Assembly: GCA_027596945.1 (NCBI GenBank)
Contig: JADGJH010000023.1
Location: 1 to 20,723, forward strand
DNA length: 20,723 bases
From: Physocladia obscura
Taxonomy: Eukaryota > Chytridiomycota > Chytridiomycetes > Chytridiales > Chytriomycetaceae
Direction: 5' to 3'
The position numbers and the translations under genes were made by a program. The notes below the pieces were generated by a model. It searched no databases, was not told the DNA's origin, and worked only from the letters and a program-made list of their open reading frames with translations. Each line of letters begins with the position of its first letter. The first letter of the stretch is position 1. Positions 1 to 8,574 of the stretch are shown here, in pieces.

Positions 1-309
1 TAATAGGAATCCATTACATAAATTCTGAATTCATTTTAAATGAAAAAAAGTTACACAATGCATAATTATTCATAAAGATGAATTTTAAATTTTTAAAATG
101 TATTATTATGTATTATCAGGATTTTGTGAATTTCCTGTAGGTTTGCTTGGGTTGCCATGTCATCAAGCGCAGATGAGTTACGTTGTGGTGTGCGGTTTTT
201 TGCATGGATAAATCTCTTTTATATTGTTCCTTAAAGCTTACTTTTTTTGTAATTAAAAACTGTCGGAGAAAAGAACCCATCACTCATTCTTCAACTGATA
301 CAAACTCGT
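1..309. other. AT-rich flank with no gene seen
   Basis: This stretch lies downstream of the stop codon of the VHS-GAT gene on the minus strand. It is AT-rich with long A/T runs. Short open frames occur here but have no recognisable protein character or splice support. It probably holds the 3' untranslated region of the neighbouring gene and spacer. Confidence 0.5.
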
Positions 310-2030
310 TCATTCTTCAAACTGATGTAAACTCGGTCCCGCTGCATTTTCATCTTCACTTGCTTCAAACTGAACAAGCTTTCCTTTTCCTTTTCCAGTG
401 CTGCCCTTCTCTTTTTCATTTTCAGTCACTTTGAAGGCAGTATCCGAGCCAATAGAATATGGGACAAATTCGGGAACTTCTATGAGATTTGGTAAAACAA
501 AGCCCTGTTCTTGCGCAAGTCGGATATTATTGTATTGTTGCAAAGCTGCTGTCACGTCTGCTGTGGCAGTGATCAGTTTTGCAATAAGAGCAGGCTCGGC
601 TACTTTTGGAAGAGTTGTAGCAATACGACGCAAAACTTCACAGCATTTTGAAAAGCATTCCTTTGAACAAAAAAATAATAATAAATAATAAAAAAAGAAA
701 GATTAATATTTACTACTAATATAGATATTTTCCTTTTTCGTACATTTCCAATTTCGTTTCTGCTCAAATCTTGGCTCTGGTCTGCAAAATTAAGTGTCTC
801 GAGAAGAACTTGAATGCAGTTTCCGGCCACATCGCAATCAAATTGAACCCATTTTTGGCGTTCTTCAAAACTCACCTTCAAAAAGCACAAGGACAAAATT
901 ATTTAGAATAAGTGATATTTAACATCGAGAAAAAATAATGGAATAACGATGATACTTGATCAATTTCTAAGCGCAGTGGTTGCACGGATAGCTGATTTTG
1001 TTTTAGAATAACATAATAATAATAAAGCAACAAACCAGTGGCTGCACTACACTTGGTACAACTTGTACTCTTCCTCCAGGTGCCATACCCTTCATGCGTT
1101 CAATATTCGCGGGATTAAACTACCAGCAAAATAATTTTAGAGACAAAATCAAACGACGACAAATAAAAGAAAAACCTTCGAAAGAGCTGTTGGAGAAAAT
1201 CGAAATCCGGATTTCACCAATGTCTCAAAGAATTTCCAAATTTCCGGAGCTAAGCCATAACGTCACAAGTTCAAATTTGCGGTGCAAAAAATTATTATGC
1301 ACTTACGTCGAGTGTCTTTTGACGCCCAATCAGCGAATACTTCAAGAGCTTGTCCCCGGTTTTCCCCTTGTAGCTCCTGTACATTTAAAATTTTAGCATT
1401 GCAGGAAGTCAAAATAAATTCGCACTCAACTGAAGATCCCAAAAATTTGAGATAGAACGCCAAGTTATCTTTCTTCGCAACTTCTCCAGCAAATTGACTT
1501 CCACAGTTTTGGTAAATGGCATCCAGTACAGAAAGCGTATAATTTATGGCAACTATTTGTCAGACATGAGGCACTGGTTCTTCTGAAACGCAAGCATCTG
1601 ATCAAAAAAATAAAATAAAAACTGCAATACCAGGATCCATTGAAGAAAGTCTGTATCTGATCGCCTTTACAGCCTGCGTACATCTAAAATGAAAAGTGCA
1701 GTTAAGGTTCAAAATCAACAGAATGCAAACAACAAAGACAAAGAGTTGAGATGCGAACCCTTCCAGCGGCGTGGGAGTTTCGTAATAGCCTTTGATGAGT
1801 TCGACTGTCGTGAATACTGCCGTCCAATCAACTTCAGCACTGGCCGGATTTGTGCAAATATCTGTCAAATTGGTTATTATAGAATCAGATTAGATTTACA
1901 GTTTTCTTGCGCAATTTTCAATGTTACCAATGATAGTTGTCGCAACTTCTCCGTCTGGTTGTGTTCCATTGCTTGATACAGCCGTGTTCTTGTTTCCGAA
2001 AAGCTTGAATGAACTTAACTTTGATGTCAT
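310..2030 (-). CDS. VHS-GAT domain adaptor protein (Lsb5/TOM1-like)
   Basis: Predicted endosomal adaptor of 375 residues. Proposed exons on the minus strand: 2030-1928, 1861-1759, 1683-1631, 1552-1431, 1376-1307, 1249-1176, 1119-1036, 991-956, 875-744, 660-310. They sum to 1128 nt and keep frame through every junction. An N-terminal VHS-type helical domain covers roughly residues 30-165; readable parts include AVKAIRYRLSSMDP, LSVLDAIYQNCGSQF and QALEVFADWASK. A linker with KGMAPGGRVQVVP follows, then a GAT-type three-helix bundle near residues 230-320 (AGNCIQVLLETLNF, CCEVLRRIATTLP, DVTAALQQYNNI). The tail is acidic. VHS-GAT proteins (GGA, TOM1, yeast Lsb5) bind Arf or ubiquitinated cargo on endosomes and at cortical actin sites. 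No gamma-ear is present, so GGA is unlikely. The 54-nt intron 1377-1430 is in frame and could be retained. Splice sites are inferred, not proven. Confidence 0.8.
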
Positions 2031-2355
2031 TTTGTGAAAATTATTTTTCTTCCACCCAAATTATTTGGCATTGTATTGAACTTAATAAGTCCACTCAAGT
2101 CCACCATTTGACTCCTCACTTTAGCTAAGTTTCGCTATTTATCTTCTCTTAGCCTTTCATAGTAAGCATTAAATTTCGAGGAATGATGATTTTAACGAAA
2201 ATAATTATTGTAATGGAAACAAGAATTCTGATATTGCTAAATTAAAATTCCGTGTATCGCTGAATTCTTTTTCATTTTTCCTATCAATTTTGTTTTGAAG
2301 TCGAAAAAGGTTTTTGGGTGGCTGAGTTTTCCTATTGCGAAACAAAAAAATTGCA
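2031..2355. promoter_or_regulatory. Divergent promoter region, VHS-GAT gene / hypothetical membrane protein
   Basis: This 325-bp spacer separates two start codons pointing away from each other (2030 on the minus strand, 2356 on the plus strand). It must carry both 5' untranslated regions and promoters. It is AT-rich with pyrimidine tracts. No specific factor site is claimed. Confidence 0.5.
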
Positions 2356-3513
2356 ATGGAAACCAAACAAACCAAGCGGAACAGTGGCAACGAAAACAGC
2401 ATCCACGAAAGTAACGCGAGGAGCGAAAACAATCTTGCCTGGTCTTGGGTTAATATTGCTGTTGGCGTAGATCAACCGAATGATTCACGCAGAACACGCG
2501 AACCCAAACTTGCTTTTGAACGTGTAACATCGCCACTGCAAATTGACCATCAAGCCACCGCAAACTCCAATCAAAACAATCGAAACACAAATACCGCAAA
2601 CGCAAGCCCCAGCGCATACTTATCCGCTGATGATGATGAGGCCGATGCAATTCTGGCTTCGTTAGCGCCACCGCCGACTTTCCTCACCGAAACTCCGCCG
2701 TTTGCACGACCTTTCAAAACTTTCAAAAAGTCGCCCCTTACTTCTCCAATTTCATCTTCTGGGAATTCAAATCAAAATTTCATTTCAACAACATCATCTC
2801 TTTTAAGCGATGACATCAGTGGGAACGGTCGAGTAGCAAGCAGACGCTTCGTCAAGAGAATTCAAAACCCAATTAATGATGATGGCTCTCCATCAGGATA
2901 TGTTAGCAGTGGTTTCAATTCGGAGTTGGAGAGAGAGAATTACGATGAGGATATTATTGATAATGTTTCTTCCCATGGTTCATTGTCTAGTAGCTCTACT
3001 GGTGAACAAGCTCTAATCGTGCCTGCACAACTTCATCTATCATTCCATCACCTGAGTGAATCAGGAGAGTTTGACCCATCATTTTTCAATATCGATCAAG
3101 GAGTTTCTGATAACTCGTCTCTTACTCACAATTTCGCTGGAAATTCATACTTGCAAAGAAAAGCTGAACTTTCGGAAAACCACAAACCATTCGAATCTCA
3201 TGATGATGATAATGATGATAATATCAATGGATGGTAAGCTGTGATTAAATCAATTAATTATTTTGAAATAATAACTTTGATAAACATTTGGGAATAGGTT
3301 TTGGAAGATTGTGATAATTACAGGAAAGTTTGTTCTAATGGGCGTGTCGCTGGTTTTGTTTTCAAAAATGATACGGTAAGCATATTATGGATAAGTGTGT
3401 TTTTACCTGCTTGTCTATGTGTGTGTATGCATATTGATATTAGATGTAATAATCAGACGGTTTTCTCGTTCCGGGTGGAGTGGATTCAAAGCAATTTTTT
3501 AAGATTACTGTAG
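2356..3513 (+). CDS. Unrecognised protein with C-terminal membrane helix
   Basis: No family was recognised. Proposed exons are 2356-3233, 3298-3375 and 3444-3513, giving 341 residues with frame kept at both junctions. The start is the first ATG at 2356; the frame is open slightly further upstream but without ATG. The first 290 residues are polar and low in complexity, rich in Ser, Asn, Asp and Glu, ending in an Asp/Asn-rich run (SHDDDNDDN). The second exon encodes a hydrophobic helix, about residues 294-317 (FWKIVIITGKFVLMGVSLVL), and the last exon a tail of roughly 23 residues. This looks like a disordered cytosolic region anchored by one membrane span near the C-terminus. Introns 3234-3297 and 3376-3443 have GTAAGC donors. 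Without splicing the protein would stop at TAA just after residue 293 and lose the helix. Function unknown. Confidence 0.65.
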
Positions 3514-3535
3514 TATTACAATAAAAAATTTTATT
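3514..3535. terminator. Shared bidirectional polyadenylation region
   Basis: Only 22 bp separate two facing stop codons. AATAAA occurs on the plus strand at 3520-3525, and on the minus strand at 3535-3530, directly after the opposite gene's stop. Both messages would therefore have to end inside or beyond the other gene. The signal is inferred from the hexamers only. Confidence 0.5.
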
Positions 3536-6236
3536 TTATATGTGCAAGTAGTTTGCTCTTCGGCGTTCAATTATTCGTAACATATGCTGCTCTCCAAGTG
3601 CCCCAGAAATATCATGCTTGGGAAGCAAGATCAATTCCAACGGATTTGAAAGTAAGTCATCAGCTTCTCCTTCAAAAGGCTCCTCCGCCAATGTTATTCT
3701 GACATGCTTTCTAATAGAACTTTTTCCGTGAACACCAGGTTTCACTGAAGATATTGATTTGTTTGCTTCAGAATGACTTTCGCTGTGTTTTGTTCCGTTA
3801 TATCCCTGCAAATCCATGTTCTGCAAAACAATTTCCTCCAAACCGCGTCCAGCGCTTTTTTTCTTTCCTCTTCTTCTAGGAAGAACAGTAGAGTCATTAC
3901 CTCCACAATCAAATCTCTCCCACCCTTCACCGACTATTCCTTTCAGTACTGTTCCTTCCCCCTCGACTTGACGCAAGATATTGAGCACCTCATTCGGAGT
4001 TGTGACTTTCCGCACTGCACCAATACTACTAACTGCTGCCTTCGTGGCATCAGTAGCAATTACCATCGCTGTCGGCGTCAAAGAACGCGAAGGCATACAA
4101 GTTGCTGGAACAGGTGTCAATCTCCCACGTGATCTGTTAACCCGACCGCAAAGTTTTTTCAGCAAATCCTTTGAGGATATTGAACCAGTCAGCTCAATAC
4201 TATCGCGGCTATTTCCAATCACATGTGATTTCGCACTGACTGTAGGTTTTCCACTTGCACAACCAGATAACACAGTTGCTCGCCGTCGGCCACTCTCGGA
4301 AACTGTGGCACCGGCTTTTCGCAGATCCTCTGCAACAAATACGTTTGCAGCTGCGTCACTTGTAGTGTGTGTGAGTATCAGTAATGCTTGGGTCTCATGA
4401 CGTGCTTCAAGTTCACGCAAAACAGTACCATTAGCACTAGCATTACAACCATTATTGTATACAGGTACATCATTCTCTAGCTTTATGCTGTTTGAATCTT
4501 CAATAGTCCGCATGTTTTTTTCACCACCCGGCGTTGTACTGCTCCATAGTGGTGTTAACTCGAAAGTTGCGGTTGTGTATGTACTGTATGAATCAATCGG
4601 GGTTGCAGGGCTCGTGTGGTGTGGATGTGTATGATGGAATGATGCTTTCAATCCTTGATTTGGTGGCACAGCATCATGCTTCGGTTGGTTTGATTTTGTG
4701 ACTGGTACTTGCATTACCGATATATCTTGATGCTGACGTTGAATACGGGCACGAATTCGACGTGTTTTGTCAATTGATTGAAGCAGTAGCACACGCAAGT
4801 CATGGGGTGTTGCATATTCAGGTCCAAAAAAAGATGCAATGATTTCAGACGGAACTTCCCTGCATTACTTTTATCAGCAAAACATTAAGGAAACTAATAA
4901 TTATACCCCGATTCTACCAAATCAACGATTGACAAGTGCTCAACTTCGCTTTCGTTATTTTCCACCACAAATCTCAACCTCCGTAGTGCAACTTTTTCAA
5001 TAGTAAATAAATCCAAATTACTTCGGACAGTTTGTGTTTTCACGATTGATGGGGCAACTGGAGCAGTCGGTTCTGTTGTTGCTCGATGTAAGTAATAGGT
5101 TTCTTGAGGGGCTTCATTGTTTGCATCAATCAGTTGTTTCACTAAATTATGTTCTCCTTCTATTTCGTGTTGAGAGTGTTGATCGGTTTTTCGAGAATGG
5201 ATTGCGGCCGATTTCGGACGTACATTCAATTGTCTTTTTGAATTTTCACTCCCATCGCAAATATTTTCTATTTTTTTTGCGGGAGCTGTCTTTGGTCGTG
5301 CCAATTTGCTTCATTTTTTTTAGCATGGTAACAAAAAAACAACTCCTATCTAACTTTGGTTTCGAATTTTCATCACCAGCAATTTGTACCGATTCTATCA
5401 ATTTATCAGGTTGCTCTTTAATGCTTTCTGGAACTCGGCAACTTTGATGCATCACTGTGGAAATCGGTTCATTTGTTTTGATTCTCTGAAAGAACTTTAG
5501 AAACAAAAAAAAAAAAATAAATGAATAAATAAATTGCTTAACTGAAAGTCCTTTAGTGTGCCCATTTATTCCAGAAGAGTGAAGATACGTTTGATGCCGA
5601 TGCCCAGTTTTTGGATCATTTAAAGTTCCCGTTGTGCTCAAAAAACCCAGATTTGATTCTGAAAACGGAGTTTGCTGAATGATTTTTGCTCCAAGAGTTA
5701 ATTGCGGCTGTGCATTAATCGTAATATTCAAATTTGCTCGCGGAATTTGAATTGCATCTGTGAAGGCAAAGTCTGTTCAATAAAAATTTCACTTAATTAT
5801 TGATGAACCTGTTCGCTTTGCTACTTTTTTGTATTGTACATGAAGTAATGATTCTTTTAGATCAACAATATGCGCAAAACTACTATCTGTTTCGTATTAT
5901 CAGTATTCTTCAAGAGGAAAATTGTCAAACTAACCAGTTAGATTCAACTGATTCCTCTTCAGATCCGTCAGGGCTTTGGGAATTCTTTCCATAAACTCGT
6001 TTGTTTCAAAGCTCATTGATAAATAGGCCTGTATAACTTTTTTTACGTTGTTCTAGAAAGCAAAATTGACAATTTCAATTTTTAATCCTTCTGGCAAAAT
6101 TGCATTCTTCCATTGCATTCAGGATACTCCCAAACCGACTTATCACAATTTTTAATTATGCCCCTTGTTTTACCAATAAGAAATCATCCAAACCTACGTT
6201 GCAACGCATATACAACCCTTTCAACAATAAACTCAT
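3536..6236 (-). CDS. Large unrecognised protein with RPKTA/RPKSA motifs; 5' end tentative
   Basis: No family was recognised. Proposed exons on the minus strand: 6236-6174 (tentative), 6052-5935, 5886-5809, 5772-5543, 5485-5355, 5308-4907, 4859-3536. They sum to 2346 nt, 781 residues, all in frame. The N-terminal part is helical in character (KKVIQAYLSMSFETNEFMER, IVDLKESLLHVQYKKVAKR). The middle carries two similar short motifs, RPKTA near residue 211 and RPKSA near 237. A charged helical stretch follows the join at 4859 (LLLQSIDKTRRIRARIQRQ). The 3' half is one long low-complexity exon, rich in Ser, Thr and Ala, with a basic cluster PRRRGKKK near residue 670 that could be a nuclear signal. 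Intron 5773-5808 is only 36 nt. The exons from 6052 down are well supported by phase. The first exon and start are a guess, and the gene could extend to 7067. Confidence 0.55.
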
Positions 6237-6303
6237 GTGGAGAATTTTCTCAATTTTGTACCTCCTCAACTCTATTCGCGCTACTGTCGTCAAGCAAAGA
6301 TAG

Positions 6304-6507
6304 CACGGACGTTTGGTACACGCGCCGGTCAACTTGTATCAGTCAACGTTTCTTTCCAACAAGCATCGTATTGAAAAGCTTGCCTCTGACATACAGACTC
6401 GGAAGGAGAAGATGAACTCAATCACCAACGACGATTACCTCAAAACCCCACCGCACTCTCGTGTCATTTTGCCGCAGTATCAGCACCAGCAGGGCCAGTG
6501 GTGGTAG
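6304..6507 (+). CDS. Possible plus-strand exon with charged helical stretch
   Basis: Open frame of 67 codons ending in TAG at 6505-6507. It contains a charged helix-like run (NKHRIEKLASDIQTRKEKM) and ends in Gln-, His- and Trp-rich residues. The composition looks protein-like, and the opposite-strand frame is less convincing over the same bases. No ATG lies near the start (the first is internal at 6412), so an upstream exon would be needed; an acceptor-like AG sits just before 6304. Downstream frames near 6510-6675 also look polar but are out of phase. No family was recognised. This may be an exon of a small gene or an artefact of a complex locus. Confidence 0.25.
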   Translation, partial: HGRLVHAPVNLYQSTFLSNKHRIEKLASDIQTRKEKMNSITNDDYLKTPPHSRVILPQYQHQQGQWW

Positions 6508-6854
6508 GATAAGGAATGATCCGTTCACATCCTGCTGATTATGAGGGCTTGAATCACCCGCAATTCCAGCGACACTGCCAATGGGTGACCGGATATTGTG
6601 GTGGAGAAGTATCCAATAGACACCAAAGACGGATTTTACAATTTTGACGCCGCGGAAGGAAATTGGCGCACGTGTTAGTTGTGGAGCATAGTGGACTGGA
6701 AAAACAGAAAATAAAGTTTGAACAGAAATCACGGGTGCCATAACGCGGTAAATAGCTTAAAAACAGTTTTATCAACACCGATTCAGCGGTTTTTGCGGTT
6801 TGTGATTTGCTGAAACAATGGCGCAACACAAATTTGGGGAAAGCGCGCCCTTAC

Positions 6855-7067
6855 CGTCATCAGTGTTGTTTTGCTTTCGCTTTCGTCGTCACTAATTTGG
6901 GCGTATTTCATATCTGAATCGCTAATATCGGCCAGCTGCGCTTCGGGGTGAGGCACGTGTATGGAAAATATTTGCCATGAAGTCCATTGCCATCACTATC
7001 GCTTACCGTTTTCATCAGCTACCAACGTTGCTCTTAAAATGAACAAACTGTGTCTCTTCATTATCAT
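6855..7067 (-). CDS. Possible N-terminal fragment of an unidentified minus-strand gene
   Basis: Two candidate exons, 7067-7007 and 6940-6855, join in phase and give 49 residues beginning MIMKRHSLFILRATLVADEN and continuing through an acidic Ser/Asp-rich run (DISDSDMKYAQISDDESES). Donors are GTAAGC and GTAAGG, both strong. The next exon was not found with certainty. One in-phase option is an exon starting near 6535 and ending at a GTAATC donor near 6440. Alternatively the second exon reads through its donor for 24 more codons to a TGA. The start lies 54 bp past the KDEL receptor stop on the same strand. It may be the true 5' end of the large gene ending at 3536 or a separate short gene. Confidence 0.35.
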
Positions 7068-7120
7068 ATCAGAAACGACGATAAAAATAATATCAAAACA
7101 CAACAAAACGAGTCTTTCCA

Positions 7121-8250
7121 TCAAGCTGGCAGTTGAAACTTCTTGCCTTTGATAACCTTGGTAAAGTATACATAGAAGAAGTCGCAATATAATCCCGTTT
7201 GTAAAAGCCCAGCAAGAACAGCAATCCATTCAACTTCCACGTGTCACATTAGTCAAAAAGACAAAGAACGAAATAATTACTCACTGTGGTGCCCTTCAAC
7301 TAGTCCTCTCCATACCCAGTTGCCCAAGTAAAGTCCGCGGTATGCTCCGAGCGCAAACAAGTAATGCGAGGTAATGGTTTCTGCTTCTCCAGTGCGAGTC
7401 AATTGAAACAGCTGTGGGAGAATTGCAACACTTTCCAGGAGAATCGAAAAGGTCCACAAAATCTATCGACTAAGCTCAGTATAATTAAATAATGTAACTA
7501 CAAAAGTTTCACCTCAGCAGGGACAAACTTATCACAAAAAACAAGTCCTCCTAGAAGACACGGAATTGCCAAAAATTCGACCCTGAATGTATCAAGTTTC
7601 GGGTCCCATGTTGCTTTATACTTTACTTGCATTGCATAACAAATCCATCCGCTAGAAGCAAGAAAGAATGCCTATTTCGTTGATTTTCAGTTATTTTAGC
7701 TGATATCGGCCGTTTTTGAATATTCGGCAATAGTCAAAAAATGAATATTTCGCTGCAACGTCGATCGATTCAGTCATATTTAAGGCGAATCATGCTATTC
7801 CGAAGTGCCTGAATCGCCCCTAAAAATCCCATTTTGACGCTCTAATTAAACGACAAAAACAAACCTTCATAACCTACAATAAAACATATTAATGATAAGA
7901 TGTTGTGATAACAGAAGGGGTTGTTACCGTATTGTAGAGCGAAAAGAATTTATAAAAGAGGTCTGGGTATCGCGTAATAAACACGAGCAAGTAAAGAGCC
8001 TGCGACTTGAACGAGATTCCTATTATTGTACAGAGAGTAAGATGACGGATTCGCAGCACCGCACGAGGTTTGTTGTGGTTTACCAGCAGCGCTTCGTGAA
8101 TGATTGATCTTGAGGACTGGATAAGAATGCGGATCAGTCAGGAGCGAACATGCACTGACGTGCTGAATGACGGTGGGCAGCGTTTTGCTTACGCAGAATA
8201 AGAATCGAAGCTAAATGGGCCATATCGCCCAGGAAGCGGAAGATATTCAT
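7121..8250 (-). CDS. ERD2: ER lumen protein-retaining receptor (KDEL/HDEL receptor)
   Basis: Seven-helix Golgi receptor that binds the C-terminal KDEL-type signal of escaped ER proteins and returns them by COPI vesicles. Exons on the minus strand: 8250-8193, 8116-8084, 8019-7928, 7873-7865, 7671-7513, 7462-7285, 7233-7121. They give 213 residues, the usual size for the family (about 212-220). Readable hallmarks are MNIFRFLGD at the start, [31 protein letters not shown] and the C-terminal KGKKFQLPA with the lysines used for retrieval. Residues known to bind signal or sense pH are all present: R5, H12, R47, D50, E117, Y158, R159, Y162, N165. Exon 4 is a 9-nt microexon encoding Val-Met-Lys (62-64). 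Intron 4 (7672-7864) is 193 nt, far longer than the other introns in the window. The gene is divergent from the Rab-GAP gene. Confidence 0.95.
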
Positions 8251-8574
8251 TGTCATCGTTTCACACTTTTTGTTAAGTTTTTGGCACAGAGCAAAACACA
8301 CTTTTAACATTCAATACTTGCACTATCAATCAATAATCACCAAGGCTCTCGAAATCTCTGATCGAGCCGTTTTAATACAAACAAAACTTCTTCGGTCTGA
8401 CTCGCCAAAAAAAAGTTGCGACGTTACTTTCGCGAGTTTGTCACTGAATCTTGGCCAAGAAACACTGCATTGGTCGTGGCTACAACACAATACATCACAG
8501 TCCAGCAAAAATTATTCCAAAAAGAACGACTGATTGAAAAAGTATTATACAGATAAACTGCCTCGAGAAATCGA
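8251..8574. promoter_or_regulatory. Divergent promoter region, KDEL receptor / Rab-GAP
   Basis: This 324-bp spacer separates the two start codons. It contains an inverted CCAAT box (ATTGG, 8469-8473) and a short interrupted palindrome around 8344-8367 (GGCTC...GAGCC). Open frames across it have no protein character. Both promoters must lie here, but no factor can be named from sequence alone. Confidence 0.5.

Larger units (their letters stand above)
6237..7120. other. Unresolved block between two minus-strand genes
   Basis: GC content is visibly higher here than in true spacers, and protein-like reading frames exist on both strands without one assembling into a gene. On the minus strand there is a two-exon N-terminal piece (7067-7007, 6940-6855) and a frame 6741-6418. 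On the plus strand there is a frame 6304-6507, then polar stretches in the other two frames up to about 6675. Possible readings are the missing 5' part of the large unrecognised gene, a small plus-strand gene, or a decayed gene with frameshifts. Transcript data would settle it. Confidence 0.4.

Noticed and set aside
3981..4400. Plus-strand open frame with a hydrophobic stretch
   Set aside because: It is the mirror of the large minus-strand exon 4859-3536, whose frame is longer and joins in phase with upstream exons.
5509..5540. A/T-rich run with repeated AAAT units, considered as a microsatellite feature
   Set aside because: It is the pyrimidine-rich tract of an intron read on the other strand and is too short to stand alone.
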